64,000 nucleotides of DNA from Halomonas sp. GFAJ-1. GTDB lineage: Bacteria; Pseudomonadota; Gammaproteobacteria; Pseudomonadales; Halomonadaceae. The first letter of the stretch is position 1; each line of letters opens with the position of its first letter. The stretch lies in NCBI GenBank assembly GCA_002966495.1, contig CP016490.1:124001-188000 (forward strand), in the 5' to 3' direction. The notes below the pieces were generated by a model. That model searched no databases, had not been told where the DNA came from, and was given only the letters and a program-made list of their open reading frames with translations. This document shows positions 43,608-52,682 of this stretch, piece by piece. The position numbers were made by a program, and so were the translations under genes.

Positions 43608-44938
43608 GCCAACAGCGTCCCGCAAAAGGCGGCAGTGGCCAAGAGGTGCGCGCTGCTGCCGCCCGTGCGTTAGTCCCCGTTATTACTGACAAAGGCTCAC
43701 TCGCCGGGCTTGATGAACATAGCGTTGTCGCCCGCGACCGTGGCCTGCTGAAAGAGTTGTGCTACGGCACCTGCCGCCGCCTGCCCCGCTTGGAAGCCCT
43801 CGCTAACAAACTGCTTAAGCAGCCGTTTAAAAAGCGCGACAGCGACGTTCACGCGCTGTTGCTCATCGGTATTTATCAGCTGCTGTATATGCGCATCCCT
43901 GCTCACGCCGCGGTGGGTGAAACCGCGGGCGCTGCGCGCTTGCTGGGCAAAGAGTGGGCTACCCGCGTGCTTAACGGTTGCCTGCGCCGTCTACAGCGGG
44001 AAGCCGAGGAACTCCAGGCGGATGTCGACCGCGAAGAGCACGTTGCGCTAGAGCACCCCCCTTGGCTGCTAACCGCCCTGCGGGATGCTTGGCCCGACCA
44101 GTGGCGCGCCATTGCCGAGGCGAATAATGAGCCGGGGCCCATGACGCTAAGGGTTAACCAGCACCACAACGACCGCGAAGCGTACCTAGCGCAACTGGTT
44201 GAACAAGGGCTAAGCGGTTATTTATGCCCCCATGCGCCTGACGGCATCACGCTTAATACCCCCTGCGATGTTTCCGTGCTGCCAGGGTTTGAGCAAGGCC
44301 ATGTGAGCGTTCAAGATGAAGCGGCCCAACTCTCTGCTGCGCTGCTTGGCCCCGCTCTTGCGCCGCGCCCTGGCGCCCACGTGTTGGATGCCTGCTGCGC
44401 CCCGGGGGGTAAAACAGCCCACTTGCTAGAGCAGTTCGATATTGCCCTAACCGCCATTGATAGCGATAACCAGCGTTTAGGCCGGGTGGATGATACCCTC
44501 AACCGTCTAGGGCTAACGGCAGAGCTACAGCATGCCGATGCCACCCAGCAAGATTGGTGGAGCGGCACCTCGTTTGATGCCATCTTGCTCGACGCGCCCT
44601 GCTCCGGCACCGGGGTTATTCGCCGCCACCCAGATATTAAAACGCTGCGCCGCAAAGAGGATATTCGTCAACTCGCGAAGCTGCAGCAGCAGTTGTTGGA
44701 TAATCTCTGGCCCTTGCTGCGCCCCGGTGGCACGCTGCTCTACGCGACTTGCTCTGTACTACCCGCAGAGAACGCCGACCAAATTGACGCCTTCATTGCC
44801 CGCACACCGGATGCCAAGGTCACCACGCCCAGCGACGTGGCCTGGGGCATCCCAAGCGGCGAAGGTCGTCAGCTCTTTCCAGAGCAGGGCAGTCACGATG
44901 GCTTTTTTTATGCCAGACTAGAGAAGCAACCTGCCTAA
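43604..44938 (+). CDS. rsmB: 16S rRNA (cytosine-967-C5)-methyltransferase RsmB
   Basis: 444 residues. An N-terminal NusB-like helical domain (residues ~10-150) is followed by a SAM-dependent domain with the SAM loop LDACCAPGGKTAHLLEQ near 262 and the catalytic cysteine motif DAPCSGTGVIRRHPDIK near 325. It overlaps fmt by four bases. It is part of the conserved def-fmt-rsmB-trkA run. Confidence 0.96.
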   Translation: MSQQRPAKGGSGQEVRAAAARALVPVITDKGSLAGLDEHSVVARDRGLLKELCYGTCRRLPRLEALANKLLKQPFKKRDSDVHALLLIGIYQLLYMRIPAHAAVGETAGAARLLGKEWATRVLNGCLRRLQREAEELQADVDREEHVALEHPPWLLTALRDAWPDQWRAIAEANNEPGPMTLRVNQHHNDREAYLAQLVEQGLSGYLCPHAPDGITLNTPCDVSVLPGFEQGHVSVQDEAAQLSAALLGPALAPRPGAHVLDACCAPGGKTAHLLEQFDIALTAIDSDNQRLGRVDDTLNRLGLTAELQHADATQQDWWSGTSFDAILLDAPCSGTGVIRRHPDIKTLRRKEDIRQLAKLQQQLLDNLWPLLRPGGTLLYATCSVLPAENADQIDAFIARTPDAKVTTPSDVAWGIPSGEGRQLFPEQGSHDGFFYARLEKQPA

Positions 44939-44987
44939 GCGGTTACTTCACCCAAGGCAGTGAATTCATGACAAGGATGGAGACACC

Positions 44988-45311
44988 ATGAGTCATCACA
45001 CCTACAAGCACATTGAGCTAACCGGCTCCTCTGAGAAAAGCATCGAGGATGCCGTACAGAACGCAGTGGCTAAAGCCTCTGAGACAGTGAAGCACATGCG
45101 CTGGCTAGAAGTCACCGACACCCGTGGCCATATCGAAGATGGTCGCGTTGCCCACTGGCAAGTCACCGTTTTACACTGGAGTAAGCGCTACCTGCTTTTT
45201 GACGGCGGCTGGTTTACACTGGCCGCCGTCTTTATTGCAGCGCACACTTACACACATTATCCAGTGGCAAGACGCGCTGGCGCTTACAACGGAACCGATG
45301 CTCAGCAATGA
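44988..45311 (+). CDS. Dodecin-like flavin-binding protein with frameshifted C-terminus
   Basis: 107 residues. The first ~60 match dodecins closely (YKHIELTGSSEKSIEDAVQNAV, TVKHMRWLEVTDTRGHIEDGRVAHWQVT). Dodecins are dodecameric flavin stores of about 65-75 residues that normally end with a final strand of the type LKVGFTLE and a stop. Here that strand is missing in frame, while TTT-ACA-CTG-GAG-TAA (F-T-L-E-stop) appears in another frame at 45170-45184. The simplest reading is a small deletion, probably 10 bases, near 45167-45169. The shifted frame adds ~45 unrelated residues and overlaps trkA by four bases. Function is uncertain. Confidence 0.8.
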   Translation: MSHHTYKHIELTGSSEKSIEDAVQNAVAKASETVKHMRWLEVTDTRGHIEDGRVAHWQVTVLHWSKRYLLFDGGWFTLAAVFIAAHTYTHYPVARRAGAYNGTDAQQ

Positions 45312-46681
45312 AAATCATCATTCTTGGCGCCGGCCAGGTCGGCGGCACCCTGGCGGAGCATCTTGCCCGCGAGGAAAATGACATTACCGTCGTCGATACC
45401 GACGGAGCGAAACTACGCGAACTGCACACCAAGCTGGATATTCGTACCGTTACCGGTGCAGGTTCTTATCCAATTGTGCTTCGCCAAGCGGGCTGTGAAG
45501 ACGCCGACATGCTGATTGCGGTGACCAACACCGACGAAATCAACATGATCGCCTGCCAAGTGGCCCATACGCTGTTTCGCACCCCCACCAAAATAGCCCG
45601 CGTGCGCGCCACGGCCTACCTAACCCGCAAAGGCCTGTTTGCCCACGAAGCGATCCCCATTGATGTATTGATCAGCCCAGAGCAAGTGGTGACCGACCAC
45701 GTGCGCCGCCTGATTGAGCACCCAGGTGCTCTGCAGGTGCTGGAGTTTGCGGGTGGGTTGGTGCAGCTAGTGGCGGTTAAAGCGTTTTACGGCGGCCCAC
45801 TAGTAGGGCAAGACCTCGCCTTCTTGGGCAAGCACATGCCCAACGTGGATACCCGGGTAGCGGCCATCTATCGCCGCAACCGGCCGATTATTCCCCGTGG
45901 CGATACGGTCATTGAAGCCGACGATGAAGTGTTCTTTCTCGCCGCACGGCGGGATATCCGCGCGGTGATGAGCGAACTGCGCCGCGTCGAGCGTGATTTC
46001 CGCCGGGTGGTGATCGCCGGCGGCGGTAATATCGGTGAACGCCTCGCCGAGCACCTGGAGCACACCCACCAGGTGAAGATCATTGAACACAACCTGGAGC
46101 GCTGCACCACGCTCTCTGAGCGGCTTGACCGCACCGTGGTACTCCACGGCAGTGCCACCAGCAAACGGCTGCTGGAAGAGGAAAATATCGAGGATTGCGA
46201 TATTTTCTGTGCCCTGACCAACGACGACGAGGTCAACATCATGTCGTCGCTGCTGGCCAAACGCCTTGGAGCGAAGAAAGTGCTCACGCTGATCAACAAT
46301 GCAGCCTACGTTGATCTAGTTCAGGGCGGTGACATTGATATTGCCATCTCCCCTCAGCAGGCCACCATTGGCAGCCTGCTCACTCACGTGCGCCGGGGCG
46401 ATATTGTTAACGTACACTCGCTGCGCCGGGGTGCCGCAGAAGCCATTGAAGCTATTGCCCACGGCGACAAACAGTCTTCCAAGGTCGTCGGCCGCACGAT
46501 TCATGACATTGATCTACCCGAAGGCACCACCATTGGTGCCATTGTGCGTGGCAAAGAGGTCCTCATAGCCCACGACGATGTGATGGTAGAGAGCGGCGAT
46601 CACATCATTCTGTTTGTGGTCGATAAGCGGCGAATCCGTGATGTGGAGCGGCTATTTCAAGTGGGATTAACGTTCTTCTAG
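45308..46681 (+). CDS. trkA: Trk potassium uptake protein TrkA
   Basis: 457 residues on the membrane's inner face. Two RCK halves each hold an NAD-binding Rossmann loop (IILGAGQVGGTLAEHLA at residue 3 and VIAGGGNIGERLAEHLE near 236) followed by a C-terminal ligand domain. It gates the TrkH channel. K+ uptake is a core part of osmotic adaptation in halophiles. trkH follows 50 bases downstream. Confidence 0.97.
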   Translation: MKIIILGAGQVGGTLAEHLAREENDITVVDTDGAKLRELHTKLDIRTVTGAGSYPIVLRQAGCEDADMLIAVTNTDEINMIACQVAHTLFRTPTKIARVRATAYLTRKGLFAHEAIPIDVLISPEQVVTDHVRRLIEHPGALQVLEFAGGLVQLVAVKAFYGGPLVGQDLAFLGKHMPNVDTRVAAIYRRNRPIIPRGDTVIEADDEVFFLAARRDIRAVMSELRRVERDFRRVVIAGGGNIGERLAEHLEHTHQVKIIEHNLERCTTLSERLDRTVVLHGSATSKRLLEEENIEDCDIFCALTNDDEVNIMSSLLAKRLGAKKVLTLINNAAYVDLVQGGDIDIAISPQQATIGSLLTHVRRGDIVNVHSLRRGAAEAIEAIAHGDKQSSKVVGRTIHDIDLPEGTTIGAIVRGKEVLIAHDDVMVESGDHIILFVVDKRRIRDVERLFQVGLTFF

Positions 46682-46730
46682 GCAATGTTCTTACTAAACA
46701 CGGGGCCACTGCTATGAGGCAACCACGGCT

Positions 46731-48179
46731 ATGAGTTTGCGGATTATTTTACGCATTTTAGGTTTGCTGCTGATGCTATTCAGCCTCACCATGCTGCCCC
46801 CGATGCTGATATCGCTATGGTTTCGTGACGGCGTCTGGCACGCCTTTATGAGCGGGATTGCCATCTCAGTAGTGACCGGTTTAGTCCTTTATTTACCCAA
46901 CCGAAATGCCCGAAAAGAGCTGCGGATTCGCGATGGTTTTATTATTGCCGCCATGTTCTGGACGGTGCTGGCGCTGTTCGGCTCGCTTCCCCTCATGCTG
47001 TTTGGTGAAGGGTCGCTAAGCATCACCGATGCAGTGTTCGAATCATTTTCAGGGCTAACCACCACCGGCGCGACGGTGATTACCGGCATCGACTTTCTGC
47101 CGGAATCCGTGCGCTACTATCGCCAACAGCTACAATGGCTGGGCGGTATGGGGATTGTGGTACTGGCTGTCGCTATCCTCCCGACGCTGGGCGTTGGGGG
47201 CATGGCACTTTACCGCACCGAAATACCGGGGCCGCTAAAGGACTCCAAGCTAACACCGCGCATTACCGAAACCGCCAAAGCCCTCTGGTATATTTACGCC
47301 ACTCTTACGATTGCCTGCATGGTGGCCTACATGCTGGCGGGTATGGACTGGTTTGATGCCCTGGGCCATAGCTTTTCTACCGTCGCCATTGGCGGTTTTT
47401 CTACCCACGACGCCAGCATTGGTTACTTTGATAGCGCCACGATTGAGCTCATTTGTATTGCCTTCATGATCATTTCAGCGGTGAGCTACAGCCTGCACTT
47501 TATCGCGTGGCGTGAAAAAAGCCTGCTGCACTATTTTCAAGACCCGGAAGCCCGCTTTTTAATGCTGTTTTTGGCGGGTTTAACCATTATCACCGTCATT
47601 ACACTCTGGCTGAGCAATACCTACGATGTCATGCGAGGATTGCGCCACGGCGTTTTCCAAGTGGTCTCGGTTGCCACTACGGCTGGCTTTGGCGTCGCTG
47701 ACTTTTCCGCCTGGCCCGGCGCACTGCCCTTTTTGCTGTTCATGGCCGCTTTTGTGGGCGGCTGCTCAGGCTCCACCGCAGGCGGTATGAAAGTCATCCG
47801 TATTATTCTGATTTTGAAACAGGGCATGCGTGAGGTAATGCGCTTAATTCACCCCAATGCGGTGATTGCCGTTAAAGTGGGTAAAGTTAGCGTGCCTGAC
47901 GGCATCGCCCAAGCGGTATGGGGGTTCTTCTCCGCTTACCTCATGCTGTTTTTCTTAATGATTGTTGGTGTCATGGCGACGGGCGTTGACCAGGTGACCG
48001 CTTGGTCAACCGTTGGCTCAGCGCTTAATAACCTTGGCCCTGCCCTCGGCGAGGCCAGCAGCCACTACGGCGATATGCCGAGTCTCGCCAAATGGATTCT
48101 AGTCATCGCCATGCTGTTGGGGCGCTTGGAGATTTTCACCATACTAGTGCTGTTTACGCCCGCATTTTGGCGCCGTTAA
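46731..48179 (+). CDS. trkH: Trk potassium uptake channel TrkH
   Basis: 482 residues with about ten membrane spans and four pore loops. The filter-like sequences are SGLTTTGATVI near residue 105, TVAIGGFSTHDAS near 218, VVSVATTAGFGVADFS near 315 and WSTVGSALNNLGPALGE near 425. It imports K+ under control of TrkA. It is probably co-transcribed with trkA. Confidence 0.96.
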   Translation: MSLRIILRILGLLLMLFSLTMLPPMLISLWFRDGVWHAFMSGIAISVVTGLVLYLPNRNARKELRIRDGFIIAAMFWTVLALFGSLPLMLFGEGSLSITDAVFESFSGLTTTGATVITGIDFLPESVRYYRQQLQWLGGMGIVVLAVAILPTLGVGGMALYRTEIPGPLKDSKLTPRITETAKALWYIYATLTIACMVAYMLAGMDWFDALGHSFSTVAIGGFSTHDASIGYFDSATIELICIAFMIISAVSYSLHFIAWREKSLLHYFQDPEARFLMLFLAGLTIITVITLWLSNTYDVMRGLRHGVFQVVSVATTAGFGVADFSAWPGALPFLLFMAAFVGGCSGSTAGGMKVIRIILILKQGMREVMRLIHPNAVIAVKVGKVSVPDGIAQAVWGFFSAYLMLFFLMIVGVMATGVDQVTAWSTVGSALNNLGPALGEASSHYGDMPSLAKWILVIAMLLGRLEIFTILVLFTPAFWRR

Positions 48180-48233
48180 CCCACCACCGCTTTTATCTGT
48201 GCGCTTTCATATTTTATACATTGAGTAATAGTC

Positions 48234-49487
48234 ATGACCCAAGACGACAGTTCACCACTGGCCACGGCGCCTATCACCCTACCCGCCACCAGCGGGCCTT
48301 TAAAAACCGTGACCGTGGGTAACACCCACTACACCCTGCTGGGTACCGCACACGTCTCTGCCGAAAGCGCTGATGATGTTCGCAATCTTATCAACGGCGG
48401 CACCTTTGACGCCGTTGCGATTGAGCTATGTGACGCACGCCACCACAGCATGAACAACCCTGACGCCATGGGCGAGCAGGACCTGTTCCAGGTATTCAAG
48501 CAAGGTAAAGCGGGCATGGTGGCAGCAAGCCTGGCCCTTGGCGCCTTTCAGCAGCGTATTGCCGAGCAGTCGGGCATCCAGCCCGGCGCCGAAATGCGAG
48601 CGGCGGTGGAAGCCTGCCAGCGCCGTGAGCTACCGCTGCTGTTAGTTGACCGGGATGTGGGTATTACCCTGAAACGTATTTACCGCAATGTGCCCTGGTG
48701 GCAGCGTTTCTCGCTTTTCTCTGGGCTGATTGGCAGCGTCATGTCCCGCCAGGACGTTTCCAAAGAGGATATCGAGAAGCTCAAAGAGGGCGATATGCTG
48801 GAGGCGACCTTCAACGAATTCGCCGCCGAATCGGAAGCGCTGTACACGCCGCTGATTCGCGAACGCGACCGCTACATGGCGCTACGCTTGGCCGAAGAGG
48901 CACCGCCCGGGCGCTATAAAAACGTGCTGGTGGTGCTGGGTGCCGGGCACTTGAAAGGCACGGTGGAACATCTTGAAGCGCCGCTGCCGGAAAGCCCCAC
49001 CCCCGAGCGGGAAGCGCTTGAAGCGACACCGCCGCCCTCCAAACTCTGGAAAGCCGCCCCCTGGCTGATTACTGCGCTGGTGCTTACCGGGTTTGTGATT
49101 GGTTTTTCGCGCAATACCGAGCTTGGCTGGCAGCTGGTGATTGAGTGGTTTTTAATCAACGGCATTCTGTCGGGTGGCGCGACGATTATCGCCTTAGCAC
49201 ACCCGGTGACGGTGATTACGACGTTCTTTGCCGCGCCACTCACCTCGCTTAACCCCACTATTGGCGCGGGGTTTGTGGCCGCAGGGGTAGAGCTATTTAT
49301 GCGCAAACCCAAGGTGCGCGACTTCTCTACCCTGCGCCACGATGTGACCGAGCTTAAGGGCTGGTGGAAAAACCGCGTCTCGCGCACCTTACTGGTCTTT
49401 CTACTGGCGACTATTGGCTCGGCGATAGGCACCTGGGTAGCCGGGTTTAGAATTGCCGGCGCCCTGTTTGGTAGCGGTGCAGCCTAA
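48234..49487 (+). CDS. TraB/PrgY-family membrane protein
   Basis: 417 residues. The N-terminal TraB domain opens with YTLLGTAHVSAESADDV and VAIELCDARH (residues 28-70) and continues with KAGMVAASLALGAFQQRI and LLLVDRDVGITLKRIYRN. The C-terminal ~150 residues carry four hydrophobic spans. Relatives include the enterococcal pheromone-shutdown protein and GumN-like proteins; the bacterial function is not settled. It follows trkH by 54 bases and may be co-transcribed. Confidence 0.88.
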   Translation: MTQDDSSPLATAPITLPATSGPLKTVTVGNTHYTLLGTAHVSAESADDVRNLINGGTFDAVAIELCDARHHSMNNPDAMGEQDLFQVFKQGKAGMVAASLALGAFQQRIAEQSGIQPGAEMRAAVEACQRRELPLLLVDRDVGITLKRIYRNVPWWQRFSLFSGLIGSVMSRQDVSKEDIEKLKEGDMLEATFNEFAAESEALYTPLIRERDRYMALRLAEEAPPGRYKNVLVVLGAGHLKGTVEHLEAPLPESPTPEREALEATPPPSKLWKAAPWLITALVLTGFVIGFSRNTELGWQLVIEWFLINGILSGGATIIALAHPVTVITTFFAAPLTSLNPTIGAGFVAAGVELFMRKPKVRDFSTLRHDVTELKGWWKNRVSRTLLVFLLATIGSAIGTWVAGFRIAGALFGSGAA

Positions 49488-49506
49488 ACATTGCACGCTT
49501 AATGCC

Positions 49507-50277
49507 CTAAACGCTGCCATCTACTTTGCGGGCTAACAGCCGCTGCATGGCAGCGGTTGGTTCTGCAATTTTGCGGTAGTAGCGGCTCTCGGCGTAGCTG
49601 TCGTTGAACACATCAAAGTAATCATCCAAGACACTAGCCGCGTCTTCATCGCCGCTCTGGCGCAATAGCTCAATGGCCACTTCCGCCGTGCAGAGGTGCG
49701 CTTTCGAGGCTGGCTTACGCAGCCGATAGCGTGTTTCACGCTCGGTGCGCAGCGGCAAAACGGGCAGCGTATCCAAGTAGGGGCTCTTGCGGAACATGCG
49801 CCGCGCTTGGCGCCAGGTGCCATCTAAAATCACAAACACCGGAATGCGTGCCTGCTGCTTCGCCGCGTGCACAGCGTTAATACCCACCACGCGCTCGGCG
49901 TAATCCGGCTGATCATCAGGAAAAATCACAAAGGGCGCGTAGCGCGGGTCTTCAAGCAGGGCCGCCAGCGTTTCATCTGGCGCAGTGCGATACCAGGTAA
50001 ACACGCGGGTATTGGTCAGCACATCGCCAATTAACCGGCCGGTATTGGTCGGTTTAAAGTGCTCAATAGAGTGAGTTAGCAACCACACCTGGGCATCGCT
50101 CTCTGCCTTTACTTGATAAGGGCACAGGCAGTTAAGCTCAGGCAGATTACAGCCTTTACAGCGCGTCACAAAACTACCCCGCGCTTTAAATTCACGCCGA
50201 GGCGGCCGCGGGTGTCCCGTTACCGGATCACATTCAATGTGCTCAGGCGGAATAGTAATAGAGGTAGCGTCAGACAT
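49507..50277 (-). CDS. DTW-domain tRNA-uridine aminocarboxypropyltransferase
   Basis: 256 residues. The N-terminal zinc-binding cysteines (CKGCNLPELNCLCP) and the DTW signature region (VFVILDGTWRQARRMFRKSPYL near residue 145) place it in the DTW family, which includes TapT, the enzyme that makes acp3U in tRNA using SAM. AEVAIELLRQSGDEDAASVLDDYFDVF is the conserved C-terminal part. GGAG lies five bases before the ATG. It is divergent from the bio operon. Confidence 0.9.
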   Translation of the reverse strand: MSDATSITIPPEHIECDPVTGHPRPPRREFKARGSFVTRCKGCNLPELNCLCPYQVKAESDAQVWLLTHSIEHFKPTNTGRLIGDVLTNTRVFTWYRTAPDETLAALLEDPRYAPFVIFPDDQPDYAERVVGINAVHAAKQQARIPVFVILDGTWRQARRMFRKSPYLDTLPVLPLRTERETRYRLRKPASKAHLCTAEVAIELLRQSGDEDAASVLDDYFDVFNDSYAESRYYRKIAEPTAAMQRLLARKVDGSV

Positions 50278-50370
50278 CTGCGCTCCAACGATTTAAAGAA
50301 GGCAATAAAAGGGCGCAGAGTATATAGCAGCCCGCCCACCATGACGAACACCGCGCTCTTTCGGCCACTT

Positions 50371-50402
50371 CAGTAAACCTACATAGTTTTTAAAGTTGAC
50401 AC
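50371..50402. promoter_or_regulatory. Possible second BirA-like operator overlapping the bio -35 box
   Basis: CAGTAAACC at 50371-50379 matches the left half of the gammaproteobacterial BirA box (TTGTAAACC) at 7 of 9 positions. After 14 bases, AGTTGACAC at 50394-50402 matches the right half (GGTTTACAA) at 6 of 9. The right half covers the -35 hexamer. Weak on its own; supported by the clearer box downstream. Confidence 0.35.
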
Positions 50403-50423
50403 TAAAAGCAACTCACCGATAAA
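50396..50423 (+). promoter_or_regulatory. bioB promoter
   Basis: A perfect TTGACA (50396-50401), a 16-base spacer and GATAAA (50418-50423). Transcription should start near 50430, inside the BirA-like operator, giving a leader of about 30 bases. Confidence 0.7.
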
Positions 50424-50426
50424 GTC

Positions 50427-50458
50427 TTGTCAACTTTCAAAAGAAAAAAGGTTTACCC
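50427..50458. promoter_or_regulatory. BirA-like operator upstream of bioB
   Basis: TTGTCAACT (50427-50435), 14 bases, then GGTTTACCC (50450-50458). Each half matches the known gammaproteobacterial BirA operator (TTGTAAACC-N14-16-GGTTTACAA) at 7 of 9 positions. It covers the likely start of transcription and the AAGG ribosome site, ending right at the bioB GTG. This suggests repression by biotinoyl-AMP-bound BirA. Confidence 0.65.
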
Positions 50459-51541
50459 GTGACCGCTACCGCTTTCAATGCCGACACCGCCGCTCCCCGT
50501 CACGACTGGACACTGGAAGAGATTAATGCGCTGTTTGCGTTACCTTTCAATGACCTACTGTTTAAGGCCCAGCAGGTGCATCGGGCACATTTTGATGCCA
50601 ACGCGGTTCAGGTCTCTACCCTTTTATCCATCAAAACTGGTGCCTGTCCAGAGGATTGCAAATACTGCCCTCAGTCCGGCCACTACAACACTCAGCTAGA
50701 AAAAGAGAAGTTGCTGGAGATCGAAAAGGTCGTGGCCCAAGCCCAAGCCGCTAAAGAGGCTGGGGCCAGCCGCTTCTGCATGGGGGCAGCGTGGCGCAGC
50801 CCGCGCGACAAGGACCTTGTATTAGTGGAAGAGATGGTTCGCCAGGTAAAAGCTCTGGGGCTTGAAACCTGCATGACGCTGGGCATGGTCGATGGTGATC
50901 AAGCCAACCGTCTTGCCGCCGCTGGGCTTGATTACTACAACCACAACCTGGATACCTCGCCGGATTTCTACGGCGAAATTATCACCACCCGTACTTACAG
51001 CGACCGCCTGGACACGCTCGCGACCGTGCGTGAAGCGGGTATGAAGGTGTGCTCCGGCGGCATTCTCGGTATGGGAGAAGATGCCCAAGACCGTAGTGCG
51101 CTGCTTCAGCAGCTCGCCAAGCTCACCCCGCACCCTGAATCCGTGCCCATTAACATGCTGGTAAAAGTCCCCGGCACGCCGCTTGAAAACGTCGAAGACC
51201 TCGACCCGATTGAGTTTATCCGCGCCATCGCCGTTGCCCGTATTATGATGCCGCAAAGCCACGTGCGGCTCTCTGCTGGCCGAGAGCAGATGAGTGAATC
51301 GACCCAGGCATTGGCCTTTTTGGCCGGGGCTAACTCCATTTTCTACGGCGACAAGCTACTTACCACCGGCAACCCTCAGGCGGATCGCGACCGTGCGCTG
51401 TTTACCAAGCTCGGCCTGCATCCTGAAAAGCGTGAGACCTGCGAAAGCGAAGACGCCCAAGCCGCTCGGCTCGCCCAACAGGCTCAGCAGCAGGAACACG
51501 CCGAACGCGTTGCCGAGTTAGCGGTAGATGCCAGTGTCTGA
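50459..51541 (+). CDS. bioB: Biotin synthase
   Basis: 360 residues starting at GTG 50459 (AAGG seven bases upstream). A radical-SAM enzyme that inserts sulfur into dethiobiotin. The cluster motif CPEDCKYCPQSGHYNT lies near residue 64; MVDGDQANRLAAAGLDYYNHNLDTSP and the [2Fe-2S]-site region SAGREQMSESTQALAFLAGANSIFYGDKLLTT are present. It heads bioBFHCDA and overlaps bioF by 14 bases. Confidence 0.97.
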   Translation: MTATAFNADTAAPRHDWTLEEINALFALPFNDLLFKAQQVHRAHFDANAVQVSTLLSIKTGACPEDCKYCPQSGHYNTQLEKEKLLEIEKVVAQAQAAKEAGASRFCMGAAWRSPRDKDLVLVEEMVRQVKALGLETCMTLGMVDGDQANRLAAAGLDYYNHNLDTSPDFYGEIITTRTYSDRLDTLATVREAGMKVCSGGILGMGEDAQDRSALLQQLAKLTPHPESVPINMLVKVPGTPLENVEDLDPIEFIRAIAVARIMMPQSHVRLSAGREQMSESTQALAFLAGANSIFYGDKLLTTGNPQADRDRALFTKLGLHPEKRETCESEDAQAARLAQQAQQQEHAERVAELAVDASV

Positions 51542-52682
51542 AGCATGGCAAGAACGGTTAGCGAGCGCTCGCGAACAGCGTTTCAATGAGCAGCGCTGGC
51601 GGCACCGGTTAGTGAACACCCACAGCGGGCTCGATTTTGCGGGAAACGACTACCTGGGGCTGGCCCAGGACCCTCGGGTACAGGCCGCCCAAGCGGAAGG
51701 TGCTCGCTGCTTTGGCGCAGGCGCAGGCGCATCCCACCTGGTTAGCGGCCACCTGGCGATACACGATGCCCTGGAAGACGCCCTGGCGCGCTGGACAGGC
51801 CGCGAGCGAGCGCTGCTGTTCTCGACCGGCTATATGGCGAATCTTGGCGTGCTGCAGGCGCTGGCTGAACCACACACCGCTATTTTCCAAGACCGCCTTA
51901 ACCATGCCTCCTTGTTAGACGGTGCAGCGCTTAGCGGTGCTCGCTCGCGTCGCTTTCACCACCGCGATAGCGCTGATCTTGAGCGTCTTCTTTCGCGCAG
52001 CGCGGCCACTCATAAACTGGTGGTCAGCGACGGCGTATTTAGCATGGATGGCGACGTTGCCGATATTGCCGCCCTTGCCCATATCAGCCAGCAACACAAC
52101 GCATGGCTAATGATTGATGACGCTCACGGCCTGGGCGTATTGGGCGATAACGGTAGCGGCTGCGTGGCAGGTTTCGACAGCCAGCGTGTGCCCATTTTGG
52201 TGGGCACGCTGGGCAAAGCACTCGGCACTGCCGGCGCTTTTGTGGCCGGCGACGCCGCACTCATCGAGCATATTACCCAGTTTGCGCGCAGCTATATTTA
52301 TACCACCGCGCAGCCCCCCAGCATTGCAGCATCAACCCTGGAAGCGCTAACGATTGTGCAGCGCGAACCAGAACACCGCCAGCGCCTCCACCATAATATC
52401 CACTACTTCCGCCAACAGGCCCAAGCGCTTGGCTTACCGCTCACCGAATCACTTACCCCGATTCAACCGCTGTTGTTGAGCAACGAACCGCGCACCCTAG
52501 CGTGGGCCAGCCAACTCGCCGAGCACGGTATTCAAGTGGGCGCGATTCGGCCTCCCACGGTGCCCAAGGGCGCAGCGCGGCTACGCATTACGTTAAGCGC
52601 CCGCCACACATGCCACGATATTGATCGCCTACTGGAAGGGCTTTGCGCCTGCCTGCGGGAGGAAGCGGCATGCCCCGCTTAG
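51528..52682 (+). CDS. bioF: 8-amino-7-oxononanoate synthase
   Basis: 384 residues. The PLP enzyme joins pimeloyl-ACP and alanine. NDYLGLAQDPRV and GAGASHLVSGH are in the N-terminal half; the DDAHGLGVLGDNG block and the PLP lysine GTLGKALGTAGAFVAG follow. The start ATG lies inside the end of bioB and the end overlaps bioH by 13 bases, so the operon is tightly coupled. Confidence 0.96.
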   Translation: MPVSEAWQERLASAREQRFNEQRWRHRLVNTHSGLDFAGNDYLGLAQDPRVQAAQAEGARCFGAGAGASHLVSGHLAIHDALEDALARWTGRERALLFSTGYMANLGVLQALAEPHTAIFQDRLNHASLLDGAALSGARSRRFHHRDSADLERLLSRSAATHKLVVSDGVFSMDGDVADIAALAHISQQHNAWLMIDDAHGLGVLGDNGSGCVAGFDSQRVPILVGTLGKALGTAGAFVAGDAALIEHITQFARSYIYTTAQPPSIAASTLEALTIVQREPEHRQRLHHNIHYFRQQAQALGLPLTESLTPIQPLLLSNEPRTLAWASQLAEHGIQVGAIRPPTVPKGAARLRITLSARHTCHDIDRLLEGLCACLREEAACPA

